Below are positions 37,261 to 48,047 of a stretch of DNA of 64,000 nt, in pieces. How positions within the stretch are numbered: position 1 is the first letter of the stretch; each line of letters begins with the position of its first letter. The notes beneath the pieces are model-generated. The model saw only the letters and a list, made by a program, of their open reading frames with translations. It was not told where the DNA came from and ran no database searches. This DNA is from Ashinkailepas kermadecensis. Taxonomy: Eukaryota > Arthropoda > Thecostraca > Neolepadidae. The position numbers were made by a program, and so were the translations under genes. The stretch covers positions 1-64,000 of the forward strand of contig JAOTOM010003852.1 in assembly GCA_034440615.1 (NCBI GenBank), read 5' to 3'.

Positions 37261-37730
37261 GGATGGCGCATCCCAACGGGGTCTGCAATTGATAGTTAGC
37301 TGGCCACCGCCAGATGTAGGCGAATCTGACAAGTAGATCGCAAGTGTTTGCCGTGCAGGAAATTTCCCATGCGTGCCCAATGCGTGTGCGATGAAGAAAC
37401 CCTGCATGAGTTGGCAGCGCTGTGCCAGCTGTCAATTGTATGCGTGGCAGAGGGCGTGAACGCACTCACACTTCGTTGTCGACCCTGACACGGATCGGCA
37501 CTTGGCTTTTTGGGTGTTGGTGTCTGCGCTGTTTTGTGCAGCCAAGTGAATAGAGCCAACATTCTTTCGACTCATCTCTCTCCATTAGCCACAGAGGGTG
37601 TCGCGGAGTGACAGTTTACTCCCGCGTTTCGTCAAGGTCAGATGGAATTTCAGTTAGCGCAGCCCGCGATAAAATGGCGCGAGTTCACCAGTCATCTGAA
37701 TGCACATCCTGGCTGAAAGCGGAGCCTCTG
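37261..37730. other. unassigned stretch
   Basis: No gene recognised. Frames near 37296-37465 on the minus strand are not supported by any motif. Confidence 0.4.
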
Positions 37731-37893
37731 GAACGCGGACCGGCCATTCATCTTCCTCGAGCCACCCTCATCAAGGAGACGACGCAGCGAAGTACGGACG
37801 CGGATCCTGCCGTTATGGTTGATTCAGAACGCGCTGGCGGTATTATTTGGTAGTTTTGCGTGCGCATGTGAACGGCGATAGAAACACAAATCG
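37731..37893. repeat. copy of the MITE A interior (R2)
   Basis: About 163 bp nearly identical, same orientation, to 36130-36297 (words GACCGGCCATTCATCTTC, GAGACGACGCAGCGAAGTAC, GCGATAGAAACACAAATCGTC cut short). Terminal repeats are absent. Confidence 0.88.
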
Positions 37894-38560
37894 TCGCACA
37901 TGTGCACTCGACTCGACTGGACTCGACTCGGTCTTGATAATGACTCGTTGGACACAGCGTACCAATGTGTATTTATGAGACGGTCGCCAGCGCTTGGTAG
38001 CACCGCTGTGACCTTTGACCATTTGTCTGGAGGTAAACAACGCGCAACCAACGGAGAACTCAGCTGTTTGTTTTTTGTTTTGTTTCGGTAATAGGTTTCG
38101 TAACTCGGCTTCACAATGCTCTCCAGCCGCATATGCTGGGCATATGGTCCGAAATGATGAAATCGTAACAAGCATTTCGTCACTCAAAAGCTGTCGACCA
38201 TTTCAACACAAAAATTGGTGCGCAGTACATGAAGATGACGTTACGCGTCCGCGTGGCGTTATGCCTTGAGAGGTCTGGCGATTTGTTGGTGTGCCTAGGT
38301 CGTCCTGTGCCGGTGTGTCTGATGTATATGATTTGTTTCGGAATAATAACTCACTTAGCTTACAATAACTCACTTAGTGGACAATAACTCACTCCTCTGG
38401 CCAACAATGACCAGCCGAAGTAGCTTCCGACCAGTCAATGAATCCCATTACCTGCTGGAAGAGGGGGAAATGCGTCGGCTATGTGGCTTTGAATGTGCTA
38501 ACAGCATGAGCCTGTGGTAGTCCCATGCCATCACGTATGGGTTCATAATTTCTACAAACG
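37894..38560. other. unassigned stretch
   Basis: Contains a small CTCGACTCGACTGGACTCGAC array (37908-37930, about 5-bp unit) and AATAACTCACTTAG repeats (38345-38395). No gene recognised. Confidence 0.45.
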
Positions 38561-38564
38561 ACGT

Positions 38565-38730
38565 TCATAACTACTATCCCATCTTTCTGCTGACAAGCAC
38601 AAGTACCAGACGTTCATAGTTACTATACACTTCCCTGCTACCAAGAACAACTACCAGACGTTCATAACCGCTATACAGTTTCTTGCTACCAAGCACAAGT
38701 ACCAGACGTTCATAACTACTGTCCCGTGCT
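38565..38730. repeat. about 55-bp minisatellite, 3-4 copies
   Basis: Units contain ACCAGACGTTCATAACTACT and TGCTACCAAGCACAAGT. Confidence 0.88.
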
Positions 38731-39379
38731 CTGCTGCCAATTATTCAGCATCGAGAGCTCATAATGATGCACGCATCATTAGCTCTGCGCCAAATCTAAA
38801 TATTTGCAAACTACAGCAAGCCGGTCGGGCGAATACTTTCATCAGCATGGGTTCATGGCCATGTTCTAACCCAGGTGCAGTCGGTGTCAAGCTTGTTTTT
38901 ATCGTTGAAATCGTGCTCCCACCAATCACACGGCTTTTGCACATATTACTGTGACATCATGCATCACGTGACGTCATTAGTCGTGTGACCGTTGCCGACA
39001 ATGCGTCATTGACCAGTGAAGCCATGTTCGCAATGAGGCACGCTTTGCAACAGAAATGCGTTCGTGAGGCGGCTTGGAACCACAGCAAACCGAAGGAACT
39101 TCCCACCACGCAATTCCATTCAATATTCTGGTCACAGCGTCAGCGTTCATTTTCCAGATGGCTGCGAGCAGAGTCCTGCTGACTCATGAGGTGCGTTTAA
39201 TTCCGGCCTAGCGTGTCAGCTGGCGCATTGTGTCAATATTCCCACCCCACGCGCCCACCACCATGTCGCATATTCCATGCAGGTATCACTATGTGCGCCC
39301 ATACTCGGGCAGATGCAACCGCGACAATACCGCGTCTCTCCCGCGATATTCTTGATTATATATAGGTGTATTAACAACA
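38731..39379. other. unassigned stretch
   Basis: No gene or repeat recognised. Confidence 0.45.
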
Positions 39380-39477
39380 CACACACGCACACGCACACGC
39401 ACACACACAGGCACAGGCACAGACACAGACACAGACACAGACACAGACACAGGCACAGGCACAGGCACAGGCACAGA

Positions 39478-39537
<60 letters not shown>

Positions 39538-39545
39538 CACACATA
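39380..39545. repeat. compound CA / GGCACA / GCAC microsatellite
   Basis: (CA)n, (GGCACA/GACACA)n and then about 12 GCAC tetramers, ending in CA. Alternating purine-pyrimidine throughout, it is prone to Z-DNA. Confidence 0.97.
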
Positions 39546-40337
39546 CGTGCTTACCGTGACTAGCGAGGACTATGGCCTGGCAGTCACTAACGAGGACACT
39601 AGTTTCCATTGGAGAAGCATCGATTTCTTATCTGTGATAGAGCAAGATCTGCCGAGTAAGATGGAGGGTCGATCTGGGAGGAAACATCTAATCGTTGGCC
39701 TCCAGTGTGAATTGGAATACCGAGGACATCGATAGAACCTAGGACAGTGTGTGTATCGTCTCATGTTCACCATACATGCTTATCGTGAATACCGAGGACC
39801 GTCGCCTGACGGTCAGTAACGAGAACTACCTTTGACATCCGAGAGCAGTGTGTATGTCTTATGTCATGATTGGTGCGTCTGTGCGGTCTTTTGTGTCTGT
39901 GATAATCGCATGTGTGGCGTCTAAATATCCTAGTACCACTGGTGGGATTCCTTAGCATAGGACCGCTCTCCCCCAAAAAGCATTGGATCGTAGCCTCATG
40001 TGCAAAGTTGTGGTGGGACAAATTATTGCGAGGCACAGTATCCGACTGAAAAGTTATTGTATTCAGGTCGCTTTTTGGCTTTTGGAGATCTACTCTCACG
40101 ACTATTGCATTCAGACGCTGAAGCATCTGATTACCGATCAAATTCGACTATCAAAAAGGTGCATAGCATTTTAAGCGAACTGATATTCGTGGACGTTCGG
40201 CGTGAAAAACATCACAGAACTGCTAGGCATAGCTGGCGGTGACGTAGCTCTTTTAATTTAATTCAACAATCAAGAATTGCTTACGTGTTCATACGTGACG
40301 ATCGTGATCGATATCAGTGTTTCATCTGTGCGCGCAC
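39546..40337. other. unassigned stretch
   Basis: Similar TGCTTACCGTGACTAGCGAGGAC-like phrases at about 39546 and 39777 (shared TGCTTA.CGTGA and GAGGAC words) suggest an old duplication. No gene recognised. Confidence 0.45.
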
Positions 40338-40598
40338 CAATGGGGTCTGAAAGTTGATAAAGATGTAGATGGCGCTGAGAGTCAATGGTCACCCAGCCTT
40401 CTTTGGCGAACCTAAAGCGCTATGTTTTGTGGGTTAGGGAGGGCAGAATCTTTATATTTAAAAAGCCTATTGTACATTTTGTAAGCAGCGTATGTTGTTT
40501 GCGCGTATTTAATTATGTTGAATGTACTTCAGACACGTCTAGTTTGCTGGAATATTTACCATTAGTGCGCTAGAAATTAGGAGAAGCAAGCCAGAAGT

Positions 40599-40667
40599 AT
40601 GGGTGTATGTGCGGTTCCCGGCTGCCATAAACGTGATCCATATATCAGGTTTCCAGCAGACTGCAAG
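40599..40667 (+). CDS. THAP-like zinc finger, probable first exon (partial)
   Basis: From ATG at 40599 it reads MGVCAVPGCHKRDPYIRFPA then DCK, ending AAG|GTAAGA at 40667/40668, a strong splice-donor match. The start fits the N-terminus of THAP domains: a residue or two, then C-x4-C with a Pro-Gly before the second Cys, followed by basic residues and Arg-Phe-Pro. The second half of the C2CH finger (C-x2-H), the tryptophan and the AVPTIF-like box would lie in later exons, which I could not find before 42150. If unspliced, the frame continues only to a stop at about 40725. THAP domains bind DNA in host regulators and in P-like transposases; which applies here is unknown. Confidence 0.45.
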
Positions 40668-40904
40668 GTAAGAAGGCGGAAAATTGATTTGAAAAACAAC
40701 TATCGTTTGACTGCCTTTCTGTAAAAGACGTAGTGGGAACCATTTAGGAAAGCACTGGTAAGGTACCTAGGCACATTATGTACCAAGGTAAGTACCTATC
40801 TATTGTCCAGACTGTAAAGTATGGCACAAGGTTCACTGGGGCACATCAGCCCACAGTGAAAATATGCACCAATCCACACCAAGGGTGAGAAATTGACTCC
40901 AATC

Positions 40905-40924
40905 TGCACCCCCCCCCCCCCCCC
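40905..40924. repeat. poly-C run
   Basis: An uninterrupted C homopolymer of about 17 bases. Confidence 0.9.
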
Positions 40925-41227
40925 AATCCATAGCCAGGAATTTGTCATGGCTAATACCTAACATGCTAAGATTGGATTGTTAGCCTACTTAATTTGAAAC
41001 TAATAATTTGAGTTCCACCCATAAGTTATGTTCAGTCAAATTAATTTCACCAAAATTGCATTGCAGGTTAGTTTGGGCAGTGGGTATCTGGTCACCTAGA
41101 GCTAGGTACCTTACCAAGGTAGTTGTTCATATGGGCCCCATTAGGGGCCCACACCCACCTCTCAGGGAGCCTGCACTGCTTGGGGCACTGACTCCCAGGA
41201 GCCTACATCTCTTGTGGGTCCTGTACA

Positions 41228-41262
41228 CAGGAGTGGATCCAGAAAGCTGTCAAAGGGGGGGG
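41228..41262 (+). mobile_element. orphan hAT family A-like terminal repeat
   Basis: CAGGAGTGGATCCAGAAAG resembles the ends of the elements at 36027 and 49937 (CAGAGGCGGATCCAG). No partner end or duplication was found within about 400 bp. Confidence 0.4.
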
Positions 41263-41621
41263 GTGACCTCATAGAGAGGGGGCCCATGCTGTGCCAGGAT
41301 ACCAGCCAAGAATGTCCTTCCTGGAGAAGGCAGGGTGGAAAGTGATGTTTGATGAGGCCTGCTAGTATTCCATGTTCCGGTCTTGGGGGGGAGCAATGTC
41401 TGGTGTGACCCACAGGTATTCCATGTGCCAATCTTGGGTGGGGGGTCTGACACTTGTGAAATTGTGCCCCATCTTGGGAAAATTATCGTAAAGATTAAAG
41501 GGTTTAGGGTAGGCTTTAGGTCAGGTTTGGTCAGGCCGGGTTAGGTTTCAGCCCCACCCAATGTGTGATGCCTGCTAAATGAATACCGGAACTTCTCAGA
41601 GAACCTGCACATCCACTAGAG

Positions 41622-41832
41622 CGGTGGTTCCCAACCTTTTTGGTCCATTTCCCCTTTCCCCTCTGGCCAAACCTGCCGTTTCCCCCCTAAAAAACTGAAG
41701 TTATATTTGTATGTCACTCAAGACATCACTTACGTCAATGAGACAAATGCGTAATGGATCCCATCAAAATTTCCCCCTGAAATACCGAAATTTCCACCCA
41801 GGGGGAAATTTCTCCCCGGTTGGGAACCACTG
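41622..41832. mobile_element. hAT-type MITE with 8-bp TSD
   Basis: 211 bp starting CGGTGGTTCCCAACCTTTTT and ending GGTTGGGAACCACTG. The ends are an inverted pair of about 14 bp, and CAGTGGTTCCCAACC is a very common hAT terminus in animals. The flanks CACTAGAG (41614-41621) and CACTAGGG (41833-41840) match at 7 of 8. Interior TTTCCCCCTGAAATACCGAA. Non-coding. It sits inside the putative THAP element. Confidence 0.87.
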
Positions 41833-42150
41833 CACTAGGGGGACCTGTAACTGTACCTCTGCAAGGCAGTGCTACCAGTCTGGCTGCTTGAAGCCAGGCA
41901 TATGAGGCCTGGCCCAGCCTCCCATGTTCATGGGCATCCTTTGCACCCCCCCTACAACCTTTCTTCAACACAATATTTCCGAAATCCTTGGCCTAAATGA
42001 CTTGCAACCCTAATAAAAGCCACATGCCAACACCGACTCCCGGCAACCCCACGCAAAATGCACAGCAAAGATGGCCGACGCCTCCTCGTCGGGTGACCAT
42101 TGCGTACAGCGCCGCCCTGGTGGCCAAATCGTAGCTTTCAGACCCCATTG

Positions 42151-42583
42151 AACCAATTACAGTGCAGCATTTTTGTGACAATAGCCAAATAGCTTTTGCC
42201 AAAGCGCCCTCGAAAACCATCGACCAATCGGCGACTTTGCTTCAGGCAAATTCACCGGTTGAAAATAATATAGGGCGCACGTGCTGCCACGCCAGCGAAG
42301 CTCCCGTGGGAAGGATTTGATATGTGAATATCAGTACATCTGTATTGCATAGAGTTGCGTTTCACGAAAGCTATTTTTTATATTGTCACAACAATTCTGC
42401 ACCGTTGACACACATTGCCACCGCCCGGTCTCCTGACACGCGCTCTGATTGGCTCACTTTAGAGCTTCTGAGAGCCCGGCGAATCTTGTTGGGCCGATTC
42501 GGTTATTCCCCCACCTGTCGCAGCACGAAAGCCGCGTCCTTCATGCCCTCAGCACAAGCACTTTGCCTAGCAGCCTCCACAAG
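42151..42583. other. unassigned stretch beside the 42584 frame
   Basis: No gene or repeat recognised. It would be the 3' side of the minus-strand frame at 42584-43042. No obvious AATAAA was placed with confidence. Confidence 0.35.
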
Positions 42584-43042
42584 CTACAGAGAACTGTGCT
42601 GTTGAGCAACTCTTGAGGACGCCCGACGCTGAGAACGGGCGCTGAGCTGATCGTAGATTCTACCTGGTCGCCCTCGCGCTCCCTCCACGGCCTCGTCATA
42701 AAGGCGGGTCTTAGCTTCATCATCACTCACGACGTGGTCACCACGCTTTTGGGTCACGTAGAACACCTCGTCTCCCGAAAGATAAGTCGCAAACTGACTT
42801 CTGAATTTACCCCGGGCTCGCTCACACTTGACCGACTTTCCTTTTAAGTTCTTGGTAATCAAGTCGGTCGCCTTTTTCGTGTCCACAATCGACGACTCAA
42901 TCGGGAGATAGTCCTGTTGGATTTTCTCCATAACCAACTGCAAACTATAAGTAAATACATGAGCATAATAGTTTCCACGCCCAAACGCTTTTGCACTGGT
43001 TAACAAGTCCACTAATTCCTCTCTGCTGACAAGCACCGCCAT
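42584..43042 (-). CDS. unidentified 152-residue open frame
   Basis: I do not recognise this protein. The frame opens at ATG 43042 in a good start context (GAAAATGG) and ends with TAG at 42584. Its composition is protein-like, unlike the repeat-derived frames around. It begins MAVLVSREELVDLLTSAK, has a mixed hydrophilic middle (DLITKNLKGKSVKCERARGK), and YLSGDEVFYVTQKRGDHVV. An acidic DDEAK stretch and a basic, Ser/Gln-rich tail (SARSQRRASSR) follow. There is no signal peptide or membrane segment. Codon use is mixed, with no run of one codon, and no tandem repeat explains the frame. It may be a small gene, the first exon of a longer one, or an open frame of a mobile element. The neighbouring putative THAP element ends 430 bp downstream, on the opposite strand. 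Confidence 0.4.
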   Translation of the reverse strand: MAVLVSREELVDLLTSAKAFGRGNYYAHVFTYSLQLVMEKIQQDYLPIESSIVDTKKATDLITKNLKGKSVKCERARGKFRSQFATYLSGDEVFYVTQKRGDHVVSDDEAKTRLYDEAVEGARGRPGRIYDQLSARSQRRASSRVAQQHSSL

Positions 43043-46000
43043 TTTCACTGTACGCAAAATCCAACCACACTGACCGGACCATTACAGGCAAGGACAGCTC
43101 CCCTGCCATGGGAAACGCTCTACGCGACCTATCTCGACTTAGTCGCCTCGTCAGTTAGGGGATTTTTTTCATAGCGATCGCTGGATCAGGCTACCCGGTC
43201 AAAACACCCCGCCAGCCGGCGCGTCGCGGCGTCCGACTGGGACTTCCCCGTGCCGGCCACCGCATCGCACCGCGACCTGCCGGGATACAATTGATCACTC
43301 CCGGTGTTAGAGCAGATAGGTGCAGCTGAAACTTACGGTACATATAGTCAAAGGATCGCTGATTTCATTGGGATTGGTCTCTGGTTGTGCGCAGCCGTGC
43401 GTTTTTTTAAACCTTAATCGAACTTGGAGGTACTAAAAATTTAACGACTGTTGTAATGACTTATTTTTTAATCAAAAATCGAATATTGTGGATCGTTCTA
43501 TGCCTTTTTGAATTGCTTATCGCATTGAGAATGTTCTCAGCTATCATTTCATACCTCACTTGTCCAGGTTTTTAGAATGCATCTTACTTTAATCAGTCGT
43601 CAAACTCCGACAGCATTTGTGCACGCGTGCATCGTTTTTCCACACGTAATGTTGTCCATGTCCATGGACTTGTAACTATATAAAATTTTGTGAAAATTGT
43701 CATAAAAACTGTGACCTGGTGGGCGTCAAGCATTTGCTGATGCCATGGCGCCACGAATATGGAATAAAATAATTGTCGAGAAATGCATTTTTGGCCAGTT
43801 TTTCCCTTGAGTTATCACACTGTGCACTGCCGTGCCATTGCCGGCTTATCCCAAGCAATAAAATTAAAGCATGCATCTAAAATTGTCTTCATGCTGAACC
43901 CAAGTTTCCACGATTACCAAGCAAAAGGGCTTAAGTAAAGATGTATGGAACAACTTTGAAATGTAGACAGTGCTGCTGTCAGTGTGTGGAATGTTTTGCA
44001 GCTCTGATATTGTTTGCTTTCGTCATCAATCCTGATTCCCTAGTTCTTAAGATGACCCATTTTCTTTTCCCGTGCCTTTCGGTGTGCCATCATCCAGCTT
44101 GCTGTGCTATGTGTCGTGCCGTGCCAGAATCTGCTGTGCCCGTGCCGCGTCTTATACCAGTGTTTGGAAGAAAATGTGGGTAACTCTACTCTCGACAAGT
44201 ATCGGGTCATCCATCAGTGGCCATGTCAGACAGTGACTTGTAACCTAGAACACTATTGCGGGATATAATCTGTCCGTACGTGTCTTCAGGTTTTCACAAA
44301 TATTCATTAGCAACAACATTACGTGAAAAATATCAAGGTCTAGGTTCCCCTTTGACCCGATGACATCACCTGAGGTTACTTTTTTGTTTCTTAGCATTAC
44401 CATAATAATTTATCTCCACTTCAACTTAACTTTTGGCTGTATCTTATATGGTTTGTGAGATATATTCAATACACATCTAAGGACTGCACTGAGAAGAGGT
44501 CGTCATCTGATTTTGACCGACCCCAACTTCGTTAATTTAATAGACTGCACCTAAATCTTTGACATCATGCACGTTCATCAATTGTCGGATGATATGAGAA
44601 ATTACCAAAGTGATGCCTTGGACGGGTTATGAGCGATGTCAGGAAACCTTAGAGGGGTATAATTAATCCCTCCACTGCGAGGTCCAAGCTAATCTAAGAT
44701 ATCATTAGTAACCCGAAGTATGCAAATAGGGTATCAATCACGACAGCTGATCACATGCAGCACGCTGGCCTTTCTTTTGCTTCGCTAGGAATCTCCGCTT
44801 GGAAATACTTGGAGAGGTAGCACACATTTGTTCGATTGCTGGCTGAGGTGGCAAAATGCAATGCAATGTAATGGAATGTAAATATACCGTAACCTCCATA
44901 GGTAACCTTCCGTCTCCTTCCATGTCAGGCCAGTGACATCTCACCTGAACCTTCACTTTATTTGGGACTATTCCTATGTGCCATAGCAATGGATGGACCG
45001 GACGCCTCTCCCCAAAGAACTCGAAATCTCCCCGTGTCATTGCTCGCCGGCGAATGACACTGGAGGCGGGTAGCGACGAACACACCCCACAGCGGTGGTC
45101 TATGCCGTGTTGTGTTCAGCCCTATTTATAAGGCACTAAATTAACAGAATCATCCGTCGAATTGGCCGCTGAATGTCACGTTGCATTCAGAAGGCGAATC
45201 AGCACTTTAAGACTGGTTTGTTGAAGAAAAAAAACATGAGCAGTGTGTTCAGGTATTCTTCCCAACCATGGTTATTCTGTATACAATTTGTGTACAACAT
45301 TTTGACAGTGTCAGATGTACTCCCGCTGTGTCCCCCTTCCTCTGGTTCCAGCATCCCTGACGACAGTGCTGACATGCACTGGCCTGGCCAGGAGCATTAT
45401 AAGGTGCGTGACCCCAACAGCTGACAAGGAATCCCGATTGATACATTTGAACGTGCAAAACGTATTCATCATGTTGGCCCAAGGAATGCTAGGGAAATCG
45501 TCACCACTGAGTCACGTTTCAGAAGTATATTTGTAAGTTTTTCGAGTAATTTCGCCTATGCTATCAAAAGCCGTGATATGCTCAGTAGTGCTCACGCTTC
45601 AAGAAATAGTAAGATCCTTGTCAGCTACTGCAGCCCCACACCTCATGGTGCTCCCTGTCACATCAGTCAATATCAATTGTGTGGTTAAAGTTGATGGAGC
45701 TGGATGAACAGATGCGGCTGCGCCTCCCACTTCATCAAAATTAAAGACAGATAATGTGGTGACCGTCACGTGTTGCCATAGGGTTATGATGGAGTTCAGT
45801 ATTGAACTCATGCAGTGCGAAACTCCCAAAGTCGGAAAGCCCCGAAACCATCAGTCTATCTATCTCGGCCTAAAACCCGATGAACTCAGAAGCTGAAAAA
45901 GATCATCCGAGGTCCAGCTTGGCCCCGTATCCTTTAATCCACCTTTAATCACTTTGGAAAGCAAACCTATGTATGCACTGATGAGCTGAGCTCAGCTGAT

Positions 46001-47698
46001 TAGTTTCAGCAAGCGAGGAAGTACTGTCACTACACCAGAATCTGGTTTGCTTCTACCATGAATGAAGGATGTCTCATCCCCATAAATATTCCCAAACTTT
46101 ATCGTCTTCAATATTGGAGTAGGTTTCCTGCAACAACCTAGTATGATGATGATGATTGTTGTTCAGGAATCTGAAGAAATTATTTCGTCGTCAGCGCGAC
46201 GTATTCCCCAGGTATTCAACGGTGGAACATATAATTTAGAGGCAATACATTAACCCTTCCCGTCATTCCGGTAAGATCCTCACACCCCGTCTCGGAGGAG
46301 GGGTGGGGGCTCATTATATTACCATCTAATCTCCAAACTAAGCGTCGCACGAAACCGGAAGACGTGTCATCGGAACGCGCTCGACGAATATGACTAGAAA
46401 CCACCCGCAGCATTTTATCATCTCAAAATGTGACGTCAATAGGGGGTATATGTGGTCACGATTGACGTCATGTTGTATGCTCTGGGGAGTTTATTTTGTA
46501 GATTTTATAAACAAAACTTGCTCGGAATCAGAAAAGGACGACGAAATGGACCGTGGTCCCAAAATTTTCGCGCACTCAAAAATACAACTTTTTATTTCCA
46601 AAATTTTGAGTTTTCGACTTTATTTACTTGGTTTGTGTCTAATTGATACAACACACCGATAAACTTTGTTTTAAGTAAGCTTAGCCCCATAGAAATTGCT
46701 TAACTTAGCAAGAATCTTCGATATTTATCCCTAATAGCAAATATGCAAAACAAGTAAGTAATCAAAAACGAAAAATTTCAAAAATTCCTCTGGGCACTTT
46801 GTTGCATCTCCAAAAAGTAAGCAAACGCTGAAAGTTTCATTCAAGCATCTTCACCCGTTAAAGCGTGACGACTGGTTGAACATTTTGGGGTGACCTCACT
46901 TGACCTTTATTAACTCGGGGACCGTGAACGACCTGACCTTAAAATGTTCACGAAACATGTGAAATTGATGTAGGAACAGGTATGCCAATATTCGGCCCGC
47001 TGTTGCACGCTGTTTTTTTTTTTTACTATCCGAGGAAAACCTAATGGGGTGTACAAAAATCCCACGATACTGCGCGGGTTAAGATGCAATCCCAAAGATG
47101 TTTTAACACGTACTTCGCCTAAATATTTATGTAGGGCACCAGATGTTCTCACCCTCGGTTGTACTAATGCCTAGTTACAAAGTGTGGCCCATACTAGCTG
47201 TCTTAACTCCTAACCTCCAAGCCGTAGTCCTATCCCATCTCATTAGAATGGTAAAAATATGTCTAACCGAAACGCTAATCCCTTTGCAAGAACAGATTTT
47301 CCCGAACGCGTGTGCCGGTCGCCCGCCGCAAGGCGAGTCGGCCGGGGCCAACTGGCGCGGCCGCCTCACTCCGACACCCTGCCGACCTTGCACTAAGTTG
47401 CAATCATGAGTGGTGTCAAGTTGCAAACATGAGCGCGTCGCGTCTGCACTGAAACTTTCGGCTTGCTCACACTTTATCTGCACAGTACACACATACACAC
47501 CTGCTGGATACACACGGTCACGTATATGGTGAAAACTGAGGATGTCGAGAAAATTCGTCAGGGGACTGGTAAGCATCTGACAATGCTCCAGACGGAGTTT
47601 GAAAACAGAGGACGTCAAAAATGTTCTCGGTATTCACTTCACGTCCTCGGTTGCCAGGTGAGCAAACAGAAAATGGCCTCGGTATGCACGAATTGCAA
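43043..47698. other. unassigned 4.6-kb stretch, mostly AT-moderate
   Basis: No gene, RNA gene or element could be supported. It is the least repetitive part of the window. A 115-codon minus frame at 44738-45085 starts at GTG and carries no known motif. ATGATGATGATG at about 46142 is a short microsatellite, and a T run lies at 47012-47023. Because repeats are few, introns or regulatory DNA of an unseen gene could lie here. Confidence 0.45.
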
Positions 47699-47699
47699 G

Positions 47700-47768
<69 letters not shown>
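47700..47768. repeat. (CA)n(TA)n compound microsatellite
   Basis: About 14 CA then about 19 TA dinucleotides. The TA part can extrude as a cruciform and the CA part can take Z form. Confidence 0.97.
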
Positions 47769-47772
<4 letters not shown>

Positions 47773-47811
47773 AATAAATATAAGTATATGCATAAACTAA
47801 GTACCAATACC

Positions 47812-47940
47812 AAGGCGGCATATTTTCAGGTTGAATACCGAAAATGACAAATTAGCATAGCAGGGTACCAAACCAGTCGGGTGGGGGGGGGGGTAGGGGG
47901 TCCGAACACCCGATCCACCCGGGATATCCAGCCACGACCC
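47812..47940 (-). repeat. dispersed repeat R1, copy 3
   Basis: On the minus strand GGATATCCCGGGTGGATCGGG, GTTCGGACCCCC, a C/G run, TTTGGTACCCTGCTATG, TTTGTCATTTTC and TGAAAATATG (each cut to short words) follow the order of 32600-32745. A G-run (47881-47893) interrupts it. Confidence 0.72.
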
Positions 47941-48017
47941 CTACACATTCATGCATCGGCATAAATACCCGCAGTTAAAATTGTGAGAGCATGTCGGGAC
48001 TCTGGCGTGCGGTCTGA

Positions 48018-48047
48018 GCTAACCTAACCTGACCTGACCTGACCTGA
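48018..48047. repeat. degenerate telomere-like (CCTRA)n
   Basis: CTAACCTAACCTGACCTGAC and further CCTGA units: two CCTAA then four CCTGA. It lies about 80 bp from repeat R1 copy 3. Confidence 0.7.

Larger units (their letters stand above)
40338..42150. mobile_element. candidate DNA transposon with inverted ends and a THAP-like exon
   Basis: 40338-40395 and 42091-42150 are imperfect inverted copies. They share CAATGGGGTCTGAAAG at the outer edge, GGCGCTG in the middle and CAATGGTCACCC at the inner edge. A THAP-like exon opens 204 bp inside the left copy. THAP domains occur at the N-terminus of P-element, Kolobok and some Harbinger-group transposases, so a decayed element of about 1.8 kb is plausible. 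No matching duplication flanks the pair, and no transposase core is visible between them. An ordinary THAP gene next to unrelated inverted repeats cannot be excluded. Confidence 0.35.

Noticed and set aside
44738..45085. 115-codon minus frame with moderately protein-like text
   Set aside because: It starts at GTG and has no recognisable motif or splice context.
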